Part shown: positions 9,021 through 16,865 of the stretch, piece by piece
How the letters are laid out: each line of letters starts with the position of its first letter
Numbering within the stretch: the first letter of the stretch is position 1
Source of the DNA: an uncultured Tessaracoccus sp.
GTDB lineage: Bacteria > Actinomycetota > Actinomycetes > Propionibacteriales > Propionibacteriaceae
NCBI RefSeq assembly: GCF_947286155.1
Contig: NZ_CAMYPD010000008.1
Location: 10,882-74,881 of the forward strand
DNA length: 64,000 bases
Reading direction: 5' to 3'
Notes under the pieces: generated by a model
Database searches by the model: none
What the model saw: the letters and a program-made list of their open reading frames with translations, nothing else
What the model was told of the DNA's origin: nothing
Program-made: the position numbers and the translations under genes

Positions 9021-9851
9021 TCAGCGAGCGATCTTGGGCCATTCGTTCGACGGCGCCGCAGCGTTGGCGGCGGAGCGCAGCTGCATGGTCTGCGACACAA
9101 TCGCGATGATGGCCTTCACCCACACCTTAATCATTTGCAGAATCGCCTTCACCAGGGCAATGACGTCCTTCGCGGCGACCGCCGTGCCGACCGGCACAGC
9201 CCAGATCTTGGCGATGGCCCTGATGAGCGCAATGGCGGCCTTGATGAATCCCTTCACGAAGTCGATGGTGGCTTTCACGCCTTTCTCACCCATCTGCTCA
9301 ACGACCTGCCCGAACTCGGCGGTGTGCTGCTGCAGCGTGGTGGCGAACTCGTATTGGCTGTCGACGTTGCTGCGGAAGCGTTCAGCGGCCGAACCTGTCC
9401 ACGTCGTGTTCGACTGGAAGTTGCCCGGACCGAGAGCCTCGGTGAATGACTGTGCCTGCGGCACGATCTGCTCGTTGATGCCGCGCCCGGCCGAGCGGAT
9501 CTCCCAGGGAGCGAGGGCGTTTTTGCAGAACTGCAAGACGTCGGCTTCCAGGTTGTAACAGAACTCCGCAGCGTCACCAGCCTTGTCACAGGCGGTTCTA
9601 ATGGCGTCCTTCGCCATCTTGCCGACACCAGGCACCCAGGCGAACCAATCGACGATGCCGCTCAGCGCGGCGAGCACTTCACCGACGATGTCGAACACTT
9701 TGTTCACGGCTTTGCCGACGTTGCGGAGGAATTCCGAAACCTTGTCGATGATGTCGATGATCCATTGCACGTCGAGCTCGAACGAGCACGCTTCGGCAGC
9801 GGGAGGCACACAGACGTTGCTCGATGATTGCGAGTTGACCAGTACAGCCAT
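9021..9851 (-). CDS. WXG100-like protein with hydrophobic helices, type VII-associated
   Basis: Unknown exact role. The 276-residue protein has no signal peptide. It carries a Trp-Thr-Gly turn (TTWTGSAAERFRS, residues 149-161) between two helical regions, the hallmark of the WXG100/ESX substrate fold. Five Cys lie in residues 14-109, and the C-terminal 90 residues are very hydrophobic helices (FIKAAIALIRAIAKIWAVP onward) that could insert in a membrane. It is the last gene of a three-gene operon, 15 bases after the Gly-rich EspC-like gene. No toxin domain is recognisable, so it may be a secreted structural or pore-like protein. Confidence 0.6.
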   Translation of the reverse strand: MAVLVNSQSSSNVCVPPAAEACSFELDVQWIIDIIDKVSEFLRNVGKAVNKVFDIVGEVLAALSGIVDWFAWVPGVGKMAKDAIRTACDKAGDAAEFCYNLEADVLQFCKNALAPWEIRSAGRGINEQIVPQAQSFTEALGPGNFQSNTTWTGSAAERFRSNVDSQYEFATTLQQHTAEFGQVVEQMGEKGVKATIDFVKGFIKAAIALIRAIAKIWAVPVGTAVAAKDVIALVKAILQMIKVWVKAIIAIVSQTMQLRSAANAAAPSNEWPKIAR

Positions 9852-9866
9852 GGTTGTATGTTCTCC

Positions 9867-11540
9867 TTACCGTGCGATCTGAGCGGCGAGCTTCGCGCCT
9901 TGCTCTTCTTGCTTGTCGTAGTCGTCAGCCGTGCAGGTGAGCGCTTCGGCATTGCGGTTCATCTCTTCTGCGGCCGTGCGGTAGATGTCCGAGAATTTCT
10001 GGCACGCTTCCTCGAACGGGCCGCGCGCGCCAAACCACAGACCCCAGTGCTGCACGAGGCCCTTCATCGCTTCCCAGCACTGTGCCAGGTTCTCCGCAGA
10101 AGGAGCGATGCCCTCGAACGAGCGTGCGTCGGAGCGGAGATCGTCGGTAGCGACCTCGTAATCGGTGCCGCCGCCGTTGTCGCCGGTGCTGGGCAGGCCC
10201 GGGTCGGCGCCACCGCCACCACCGGATGGAGCACCACCTCCACCACCCGACGGAGCACCACCCCCGCCACCCGACGGAGCACCACCACCGCCACCTGACG
10301 GGACGCCACCACCGCCACCTGAGGGGATGCCGCCTCCGCCGCCGGCAGGGCCACCGCCGCCAAAGTCAGGCGCATCGGCGCCACCCGCACCGTCGCCGGA
10401 AGGGATGTTTCCGGCGCCACCGCTGGGGTCACCAAAGTCGGGGCTGCCGAGACCGTCGGAACCAACTCCGCCGGACGGCGTATTCGTGCCACCGCCACCG
10501 GGGCCGAGGCCACCGCCGAAGTCGGCGTCACCGAAGCTCCCGCCGCCGGACGGAATGCTGCCGCCGCCGGACGGTCCACCACCGGAGCCGCCACCGAAAT
10601 CGGGGCTGCCGAGACCGTCGGAGCCGCCTTCGGGGATGTTCGCACCGCCGGAAGGACCGCCGAAGTCGGGGCTACCAATGCCGTCGGAACCACCGCCGTC
10701 TGACGGGACGCCGCCTCCGCCACCCGACGGGGCACCGCCACCGCCGAGACCCCCGTCGGAACCACCGCCGCCAAGGCCACCACCAGATCCGCCGCCCATG
10801 CCGTCGTCGGCACCGAGGCCGTCGTCAGTGCCCGGCTCGCCGCCACCAGAACCACCGCCGGTACCGCCGCCCATGCCGTCGTCGGCGCCTTCGTCTTCAC
10901 CCTCGCCCGAGCCGTCGTCGCCGAGGCCGCCCCCGGAACCGTCACCAATGCCGGCGTCGGGGCCCATCTGGTCGTACTCGCTCGGCACATCGACGTCGAC
11001 GGTGCCGTCCTCATGCACAGTGAGCACCTGGCCGTTAGCCTGCTCGATGGTGACGGAGCCGTCCTCGTTGCGCGTAATCACGGTGCCCGATTCCGTGGTG
11101 AGCGACGCCCCGACGCCCAGCGTGGACGTGTCGGGCACCTCGAGCTCGTTCTTGAAATCGGCATCCACTTCGACGCTGCCGTCCTCCGCGATGGTGATCT
11201 CAACACCGTCAGAGGTGGAGATGAGGCTGCCGTCCACCGACGTGTCGATCACGGTGCCGTCGGGGGCAACCGCAACCAGATCGTCGTCGACGGTCACGTC
11301 TTCGGTGATCTCGATGGCATCGTCGGGAACAGCCGTGACGGCCTCGCCCTCGACGTAGTCCATCGTCGGCTCGAACTCCTCGCCCGCAGCTTCGTCGATG
11401 GCGCCGTCCGTGGCCGCCGGATCGTCGGCCGTGCCGGGGGCAAGATCGCTTGTAGGAGCGGGTTGGGGCCGCAACGAGCCGATGTGTTGGGCCGATGCAG
11501 CCCAGTCGATTCCTTGTCCTTCGGTCAGGTTCTCGGACAC
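9867..11540 (-). CDS. Gly-rich protein with EspC-like C-terminus, type VII-associated
   Basis: A 557-residue acidic protein in three parts. Residues 1-190 have short beta-like repeats built on D-G-T/S-V (DGTVIDTSVDGS, EDGSVEVDAD, EDGTVDVDVP). Residues about 195-465 are low-complexity Gly/Ser/Pro, with units such as SPDFGG and PSGGGGG repeated many times. Residues about 470-557 are helical (DDLRSDARSFEGIAPSAENL) and resemble the EspC-type ESX substrate fold. The C-terminal domain probably pairs with the WTG protein encoded next, and the Gly-rich part may be an extended linker or wall-spanning segment. Both roles are inference. Confidence 0.6.
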   Translation of the reverse strand: MSENLTEGQGIDWAASAQHIGSLRPQPAPTSDLAPGTADDPAATDGAIDEAAGEEFEPTMDYVEGEAVTAVPDDAIEITEDVTVDDDLVAVAPDGTVIDTSVDGSLISTSDGVEITIAEDGSVEVDADFKNELEVPDTSTLGVGASLTTESGTVITRNEDGSVTIEQANGQVLTVHEDGTVDVDVPSEYDQMGPDAGIGDGSGGGLGDDGSGEGEDEGADDGMGGGTGGGSGGGEPGTDDGLGADDGMGGGSGGGLGGGGSDGGLGGGGAPSGGGGGVPSDGGGSDGIGSPDFGGPSGGANIPEGGSDGLGSPDFGGGSGGGPSGGGSIPSGGGSFGDADFGGGLGPGGGGTNTPSGGVGSDGLGSPDFGDPSGGAGNIPSGDGAGGADAPDFGGGGPAGGGGGIPSGGGGGVPSGGGGGAPSGGGGGAPSGGGGGAPSGGGGGADPGLPSTGDNGGGTDYEVATDDLRSDARSFEGIAPSAENLAQCWEAMKGLVQHWGLWFGARGPFEEACQKFSDIYRTAAEEMNRNAEALTCTADDYDKQEEQGAKLAAQIAR

Positions 11541-11574
11541 GGCTGGTTCCTCCTAGTGGTGATTGCGCTAGCTG

Positions 11575-12258
11575 TTACTGGTGTGGCTGAGCCGCGGACA
11601 CACCCGCTAGCCCTTGGATGGCTTCAGTGAAGCATTCGGTGATGACGTTGCCGGACTTGCCGGCTACCCACGACGGGCGGATCGTCACGCCGATGACAAC
11701 GCCGTTCGCGACCTCGACGCCCACCATCTGATTCTCGGAGTACGAGGTGACGGTTTCCACCTCGACCGGCTCCTCGGAGATCTGCGTCTTCGCCTCGTCG
11801 GCGTGCGCGAGGAGGTTCTCGAGCTGCGCGTTCAGGTCGTCGAAGGCCTTTGGCAGCGAGGCTGCGAGCTCGGCGGTCTCCTCCGGCGTGCGGTTGGACT
11901 GCATACTGCGAGCGATCTCCGCCTCTTCGCGTTCCCGGATCCGCGCCACTTCCTCGTCGGAAAGCTCGACGACGTCGACAGGCTCGCCGTCTCCGTCGCG
12001 GGCGAGAATGAGGGTGTCGGTGATGACGGTGACGAGCTCTTCGGGCTGAATGTTCTGCTCCCAGGTGGGCGCGACGGAGATCGTCTGCAGGTCGCTACCT
12101 TGACCGAATTCGACGGTGACGGTGCCCGTCGGATCGGTCGCGGCGCCTGAGCCACCGACGGCTTCGAGTTCTGCGCTCTTGCGGATGAGTGCGTCGATTT
12201 GTGCATCGAGGTGTGCCAGGAATGCTTCTGGATCTTTGGCAAGCTCCGGGTTCGTCAT
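11575..12258 (-). CDS. YbaB/EbfC-like protein heading a type VII-like operon
   Basis: The 227-residue protein opens with a helix (EAFLAHLDAQIDALIRKSAELEA interrupted here by design), then a beta region VTVEFGQGSDLQTISVAP as in YbaB/EbfC proteins. A second similar block, VGVEVANGVVIGVTIRP, lies near residue 185, so the YbaB-like unit may be duplicated. YbaB-like genes often precede WXG-type genes in actinobacteria and may act as chaperones or regulators; that role is inference. The EspC-like gene follows after 34 bases. The start at 12258 gives a full family-like N-terminus. Confidence 0.65.
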   Translation of the reverse strand: MTNPELAKDPEAFLAHLDAQIDALIRKSAELEAVGGSGAATDPTGTVTVEFGQGSDLQTISVAPTWEQNIQPEELVTVITDTLILARDGDGEPVDVVELSDEEVARIREREEAEIARSMQSNRTPEETAELAASLPKAFDDLNAQLENLLAHADEAKTQISEEPVEVETVTSYSENQMVGVEVANGVVIGVTIRPSWVAGKSGNVITECFTEAIQGLAGVSAAQPHQ

Positions 12259-12326
12259 AGCCTGTACTCTTCCAGCCAGGGAGTTCTTTTCGGCTAGGTA
12301 TCTGGGCTCAGATCGGGAGTAAGCCT

Positions 12327-12725
12327 GTGATCAACTCACGTGTGGTGCGCAACATCGCGAATCTCTGCAACGGGTCCACCGTGCTGGGTCTTGTGGCGGG
12401 TGTTATAGGGCGCGGGCGGTTTCGTCGGCACCGGCAGCTTGTCGTCGTCGACGGTGTGCGTCTCCCGCTGGTGCGGGCGTCGGCGATGACGGTCGGCAGC
12501 GTGGTGCTGGTGCCGGATAGGACACTCGAGGAGGCGTCGAAGCGCATTCCGCTGCTCGTTGAACACGAGGATGCCCACGCGTGGCAGTACGCCTATTGCA
12601 TGGGGTTGCCGTTTCTGCCGTGCTACCTCATCGCGACGTTGTGGAGCTTGCGACGAACAGGGCACCGTGCGCAGGCGAATTTCTTCGAGGTGCAAGCTGG
12701 GCTCGAGGCCGGCGGCTACCGATAG
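12327..12725 (+). CDS. Small membrane-associated protein with HEDAH motif
   Basis: The 132-residue protein has H80-E-D-A-H84, an HExxH zinc-protease-type motif, within LLVEHEDAHAWQYAYCMGLP, followed by a hydrophobic stretch FLPCYLIATLWS. A basic N-terminal part has one weak hydrophobic segment (LGLVAGVIG). It is too short for a known secreted metalloprotease, and activity is unproven. The GTG start at 12327 is preceded by GGGAG seven bases away. It is divergent from the type VII-like operon, so the 68 bases between them hold both promoters. Confidence 0.65.
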   Translation: MINSRVVRNIANLCNGSTVLGLVAGVIGRGRFRRHRQLVVVDGVRLPLVRASAMTVGSVVLVPDRTLEEASKRIPLLVEHEDAHAWQYAYCMGLPFLPCYLIATLWSLRRTGHRAQANFFEVQAGLEAGGYR

Positions 12726-12736
12726 CCGCGGGAAGC

Positions 12737-13006
12737 TCAGCGCAGGCGGCGGGCCGAGCGGTCAGCCTGCCGCTGGGAGCGCATGCGCCGCAAACGCTTC
12801 ACGAGCAGAGGCTTGTAGGTGAGCGCTTCCGGGCGGTCGAGCAACGCGTTGAGCTGCTGGTAGTACCGCGCCGACGAGCAACCGAAGTGCTCCATAATCG
12901 CCTGGTCCTTGGGCACCGACGACGTGTACCAGCTGTCCTCGAAGTCGAGGAGCGCGGCATCACGCTCGGCCAGATCGGCCGTGGTGAACGAGAGTGCTTC
13001 GGACAT
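12737..13006 (-). CDS. DUF3263 family protein
   Basis: The 89-residue protein matches the actinobacterial DUF3263 pattern: a DFE-W helix (LLDFEDSWYTSS), K-x-x-A-I, then a helix-turn-helix-like SSARYYQQLNALLDRPEAL and a basic tail PLLVKRLRRMRSQRQ. DNA binding is likely, but no target is known. The start at 13006 follows TACGAT and seven bases, a leaderless arrangement; an in-frame ATG at 13015 is the alternative. It converges with the HEDAH gene. Confidence 0.82.
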   Translation of the reverse strand: MSEALSFTTADLAERDAALLDFEDSWYTSSVPKDQAIMEHFGCSSARYYQQLNALLDRPEALTYKPLLVKRLRRMRSQRQADRSARRLR

Positions 13007-13126
13007 GTACCCCATCGTAATAGAAGAATCACATGCATGTCATTCCCTTCTCCTCAACCAATGTGGCGTCGACGGCGGCGTCATTGACTACTATTGGGGC
13101 GACCAATTGAGAGGGAGACCGAGATC

Positions 13127-14308
13127 ATGCGTGGCTTGACCGGCACCGTGCAGCACTTCGACTGGGGTGACCGCACGGAGATTCCGAGGATTCTCGGGAT
13201 CGAGCCCGACGGGCAACCCTGGGCGGAATACTGGCTGGGTTCGCACCAGGCCGGGCCTTCCATGTTCGACGACGAACCAGGGCTGACGCTCGCCGCATAC
13301 CTCGAACAGCATCCCGACGAAGTGGGCGCCAGGTCACTCGACGCCTACGGCGCCCGACTCCCCTTCCTCATGAAACTGCTGTCGGCGGCCAGCCCGCTCA
13401 GCATCCAGGTGCACCCCAATCGAGAGCAAGCCGTCGAGGGCTATGCCAAGGAGTCCCTGATTGGCTTGCCCCTGTCGCACCCCGAGCGGTCGTACAAGGA
13501 CGATTGGCCGAAGCCCGAGACCATCATCGCGCTCACCCCGTTCGAAGGCCTGCTCGGGTTCCGCGACCCGCAGGAGACTGCCGAGCTCTTCGAAGACTTG
13601 GGCGTCGCGAATGAGTTGGCCTCCGTGATCGGCCCACTGCGGGAGCGCACGGAGTCGCTCGCTTTGCAGGAAGTGTTCCTCGACGTGCTCACCATCCGCC
13701 GCCGAAGGCCATTGGTTGACCTCGTGCTGGCGCGCGCCGTCGAATTTCTCGACGCCGGCGGCGCGTTGGGCGAGTTTGCCCGCACCGCCGTCGAGATCGA
13801 TGAGTATTTCCCCGGCGACCCCGGCATTCTGGCTGCGCTACTCATGAATCGTTTCACGCTCCAGCCTGGGGAATCCGTCTCACTCCAGCCAGGCGTCCTG
13901 CACGCCTACCTCCATGGCACCGGAATTGAGGTCATGGCCTCGTCGGACAACGTCATTCGCGGCGGGCTCACACACAAGCACATCGACGTCGACGGGCTGC
14001 TCGGCATGGCGAACTTCTCGTCGATGGTTCCCCAGGTGCGCCACCCTGAGGGCGCTGACGGGGTGTACCGCTACCCCACGAACTTCCCTGAATTCGAGGT
14101 GTGGCAGCTCACCCCGATGACTGATCGGGGCGTGGACATGCCGCGCGACGACACGGCACGCATCGCGCTCGTCACCGACGGGGAGTGCACCCTGATCGGA
14201 CGCGACGAGGTCACGCTGAGGAAGGGCCAGGCTGCCTTCGTGCCCGCCAACGAGAGCCTGCGCGTATGCGGGGCCGGGCGGCTCTTCGTCTCCGCAGCAG
14301 GCTGCTGA
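13127..14308 (+). CDS. manA: Mannose-6-phosphate isomerase, class I
   Basis: The product interconverts mannose 6-phosphate and fructose 6-phosphate, feeding GDP-mannose synthesis. The 393-residue cupin enzyme shows the zinc-site motifs PFLMKLLSAASPLSIQVHPN near residue 85 and the downstream QPGVLHAYLHGTGIEVMASSD-type region near 255. ATG at 13127 is chosen because GAGGGAG lies just upstream and a -10 box TACTAT is at 13089-13094, which rules out the in-frame ATG near 13094. It is a single-gene unit followed by a tRNA gene. Confidence 0.93.
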   Translation: MRGLTGTVQHFDWGDRTEIPRILGIEPDGQPWAEYWLGSHQAGPSMFDDEPGLTLAAYLEQHPDEVGARSLDAYGARLPFLMKLLSAASPLSIQVHPNREQAVEGYAKESLIGLPLSHPERSYKDDWPKPETIIALTPFEGLLGFRDPQETAELFEDLGVANELASVIGPLRERTESLALQEVFLDVLTIRRRRPLVDLVLARAVEFLDAGGALGEFARTAVEIDEYFPGDPGILAALLMNRFTLQPGESVSLQPGVLHAYLHGTGIEVMASSDNVIRGGLTHKHIDVDGLLGMANFSSMVPQVRHPEGADGVYRYPTNFPEFEVWQLTPMTDRGVDMPRDDTARIALVTDGECTLIGRDEVTLRKGQAAFVPANESLRVCGAGRLFVSAAGC

Positions 14309-14402
14309 CGCGCCCCCGCTGCTGGGCGCATTCGACGACGCAACCCCTAACCAGACGCCAAACATGCACTCACGCTGCCAGTTGCGGCACAATAGGCGGC
14401 AC

Positions 14403-14478
14403 GCCTCCTTAGCTCAGCGGCTAGAGCACCTGTCTTGTAAACAGGGGGTCGTGGGTTCGATTCCCACAGGGGGCTCCA
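14403..14478 (+). tRNA. tRNA-Thr (TGT anticodon)
   Basis: A 76-base cloverleaf. The acceptor stem GCCTCCT pairs with AGGGGGC (one G-T pair), the D-arm TAGCTCAGCGG is present, and the anticodon stem CCTGT/ACAGG encloses CTTGTAA with anticodon TGT. The T-arm is GTGGGTTCGATTCCCAC. The 3' CCA is encoded (14476-14478). Confidence 0.95.
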
Positions 14479-14503
14479 TTCTCTTGACGGCGAAGTGCCC
14501 GGC

Positions 14504-14743
14504 TCATGCCGCCCGGAACCGTTTCAGTGCGCCTTGACGAGTCATGCCAAGCACCTCGCCGATAGCCTGCCAACTGTTGCCAGCCTCTCGAGCTGACGCC
14601 ACTGCGGCATCCAGCGCCTGTTCCGCTGCCGCGACCTGCATCATCGCAACCGCCACCTGCGCCAGTTCACCACTGACGGTAGCCGTAGGCTCAGGCCCCT
14701 CTTCACTCTCTATTTCTGCAAGGATCTCTTCATCCGTTCGCAT
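14504..14743 (-). CDS. HTH antitoxin-like protein, second gene of TA pair
   Basis: The 79-residue protein has an acidic N-terminus (TDEEILAEIESEEGPEP), a central helix, and a C-terminal helix-turn-helix SWQAIGEVLGMTRQGALKRF that should bind DNA. It starts four bases after the toxin-like gene stop, with GGAGG nine bases upstream of ATG 14743 (GTG 14746 is also possible). Toxin-first order is like that of higBA or brnTA. The acidic half would mask the basic toxin. Confidence 0.7.
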   Translation of the reverse strand: MRTDEEILAEIESEEGPEPTATVSGELAQVAVAMMQVAAAEQALDAAVASAREAGNSWQAIGEVLGMTRQGALKRFRAA

Positions 14744-14749
14744 CACAAG

Positions 14750-14959
14750 TCACCTCCTCAAAAACTTTTGCCGAGCTCTCATCGCGTGGAAAATCTGCCC
14801 TCTAGAATTGACTGCAACCTCCAAAAGCAGTCCGTTCCGGCCCGGGCCGACGATCATTCTGTAGTCATCGAAGAAGTGCACAAACATCACCTGCGCCACC
14901 GCATGGAGCATGTCAGCATCGGCCACGCCATGCTTCCGAGCAGTCTCCACGATCTCCAC
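14750..14959 (-). CDS. Toxin-like small protein, first gene of TA pair
   Basis: The family is not firmly recognised. The short protein reads EIVETARKHGVADADMLHAV, then beta strands YRMIVGPGRNGLLLEVAVNS and ends IFHAMRARQKFLRR. This layout is shared by small BrnT/RelE-sized toxins with HAMxxRxKF ends. A GTG at 14959 is preferred as start: TACAGT lies seven bases upstream, and a palindrome covers that -10. Longer in-frame starts (14980, 14983) would place the palindrome inside the coding region. Confidence 0.65.
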   Translation of the reverse strand: MEIVETARKHGVADADMLHAVAQVMFVHFFDDYRMIVGPGRNGLLLEVAVNSRGQIFHAMRARQKFLRR

Positions 14960-14962
14960 ACT

Positions 14963-14978
14963 GGTAACTGTAGTTACC
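14963..14978 (-). promoter_or_regulatory. TA operator palindrome over a -10 box
   Basis: GGTAACT-AC-AGTTACC on the minus strand is a perfect inverted repeat and contains the candidate -10 TACAGT. Binding by the HTH antitoxin would block this promoter. Confidence 0.5.
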
Positions 14979-15063
14979 ATCACCTACACCCGTCAACGGC
15001 GATTCGCAGACTCGAGGGTGGTTTCTCCCTAGCGGAACTCCAGCCAGCGGCACCCCAGAACGA

Positions 15064-16704
15064 TCAGCCTTGGCGACGTCCTGCGTCGCGGACCGCTTCG
15101 TCGAGGGTGTGTCGTCGACGGAGCCACTCCGCGCCTGAGACCCACCCGGACGCGTAGTCGAGGTCGCCGTCCGGATCGATGATCGCCAACACCGCGTCTC
15201 TGCCCAGCACCGCTTCTGCACCGCGGGCGGCGGCGAGGTCGTCGAACGCGTCGCGCATAAGCCGGTGGCGCAGCGACGGCCAGGCCTGCCCGTCGGGACC
15301 GGGATACACGATGAACGCATCACCGCTCAGGAATCCGCCGCCGGCGCTGGTTTCGCGGAACGGGTCGATGGCGCCGAGGGAGAGCTGCCGCGAGTAGAAG
15401 TTGAGCGCCCAGTGGAGGAAACCCTGCGCCTGCGACTTGTAGAGCTGCCATCCGAGCGCACGCGTGCGCATCGCCGTCTGCGCGATGAACCGGTTCGACA
15501 CGTCCCACGACTGGCCCACGCAGTAGTACACCCAGCGAGGCTCGATGCCGGCCTCCCGGAATGCCGGCACGGCATCCGTCGCGACGACGGGTTCCGCCAC
15601 GAGCTCCACGAAATCGGGGTGCGAGAGCGCGTCGACCACGCGTGCACCGTCGAGCAGGGGCTTGGCGACGCTGAGCGCCTCCCGGTAGGAGTCGAGGTGT
15701 TCGCTGCTGGGCTCGTCGGAGATGTGAAAGAGGGTGTGGCGGAGCCCGACGCGTTCGTCGAAGTAGTGTTTGAGGAACGGCACGAGCGCGGCGAGGAAGT
15801 GCTGGTAGGAGGGGTCGGTAGCGGGCACGTCCCAGCCGAAGCGTTCCTGCGGACGACCGTCGACGGTGATGGTGAAGCGCGGGGTGGCCTTCGCACCCCA
15901 CTGTGTGAAGAGGTGCGGCACCTCCACCTCGCGCATTCCGACGGTGGCGAGGAGGTTCATCCAGCGGTCGAGCTTGTCGGTGCCGAACGAGTATTCGTCG
16001 CCGTCGAGCGTGATGTCGAGCAGCTGCGTCGAGCGTCGGTAGGTGCCGACGGCGGTGTCGAGGGGTGGGGTCCACACCGGCGTAAGCACAGAGGTGACGC
16101 CCATCTCGCGAGCGGCGCGCAGTTGCTGTTCGACGATGCCCCAGTGCGCTTCGCTCCATGGTTCGACGTCGTAGTGGGTGGCGAGGCAGTCGGCGTGGAA
16201 CCACTGGGTGTATTCCACGCCGTGTTCCGGGAGCGGCTGGGCGACGATGGCCACGGGGAGGGTGGTGTCGAGGAGGACGGCGTCGTCGGTGGTGACGCGC
16301 ACTCGCACCTCGCTGGCCGGCAGAGTGACGTCCACCCACAGCGCATGCCATCCGATGTGCGTGGGCCGCACGGTGACCTCCGCAGTACCGGTGGGGCACA
16401 GCACGTCGGGCAGCATGCCTGGCTGGTCGAGGATGTACCCGTCGTCATGGCCCTCCCAGCACGGCACCTGCACGGGTACGAGGTCGACCACGGATACCGC
16501 CACCGGCCCATCACTCTCGACAGCGACGCGCAGCGCATGCGGGGCGGAGAGCCGGTCGGTGTCGACGGGACGCCAGGCGATCTGGAACGACACCGTCTCG
16601 CCTTGCCAACCGCTGAGCGAGGCCGGGGGCTCCGGCGGCTCCCAGCGCGGCGTGACTTTGGTGAGCGCATCGGCGAGCACGACCGTCGGCGCGGAGCTGG
16701 GCAT
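15064..16704 (-). CDS. GH123-like protein (DUF4091)
   Basis: The 546-residue protein has an N-terminal beta-sandwich region (residues about 1-170) and a C-terminal TIM-barrel-like part with the DUF4091/GH123 traits: SVLTPVWTPP, HTLFHISDEPS near residue 345 (an acidic pair placed like the GH123 catalytic Asp/Glu) and SQAQGFLHWALNFY. GH123 enzymes act on beta-N-acetylgalactosaminides; the substrate here is not known. No signal peptide is seen, so it is probably cytosolic. ATG 16704 is preceded by GAAAGGA. It is divergent from treY across a 161-base promoter region. Confidence 0.8.
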   Translation of the reverse strand: MPSSAPTVVLADALTKVTPRWEPPEPPASLSGWQGETVSFQIAWRPVDTDRLSAPHALRVAVESDGPVAVSVVDLVPVQVPCWEGHDDGYILDQPGMLPDVLCPTGTAEVTVRPTHIGWHALWVDVTLPASEVRVRVTTDDAVLLDTTLPVAIVAQPLPEHGVEYTQWFHADCLATHYDVEPWSEAHWGIVEQQLRAAREMGVTSVLTPVWTPPLDTAVGTYRRSTQLLDITLDGDEYSFGTDKLDRWMNLLATVGMREVEVPHLFTQWGAKATPRFTITVDGRPQERFGWDVPATDPSYQHFLAALVPFLKHYFDERVGLRHTLFHISDEPSSEHLDSYREALSVAKPLLDGARVVDALSHPDFVELVAEPVVATDAVPAFREAGIEPRWVYYCVGQSWDVSNRFIAQTAMRTRALGWQLYKSQAQGFLHWALNFYSRQLSLGAIDPFRETSAGGGFLSGDAFIVYPGPDGQAWPSLRHRLMRDAFDDLAAARGAEAVLGRDAVLAIIDPDGDLDYASGWVSGAEWLRRRHTLDEAVRDAGRRQG

Positions 16705-16865
16705 CGGGTGCGTCCTTTCGTGGGTTAGGTTCTCGCGCTGCGGCTGGCGCGTCGGCGTGGTGTTGGCGTATCTAGTGTTCCATGTGGGTATTGCCGCCAC
16801 ACGTCTGGCCTCGTCAGGTGCGCTTTGGGGCAGCATTGTCAGGGGCATGCTCTAGGCTGGCAAGC

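Noticed and set aside
10200..10960. CRISPR-like array
   Set aside because: Repeats are short, irregular and code for Gly/Pro units in frame; there are no spacers and no cas genes.
10165..11358. Pro-rich plus-strand open frame of 397 codons
   Set aside because: It is the complement of the Gly-rich repeat; the minus-strand gene fits an operon with proper starts.
12327..12725. BlaR-type M56 sensor for the BlaI-like repressor
   Set aside because: The HEDAH motif is in a 132-residue protein 14 kb away, without sensor domain or the multi-helix M56 layout.
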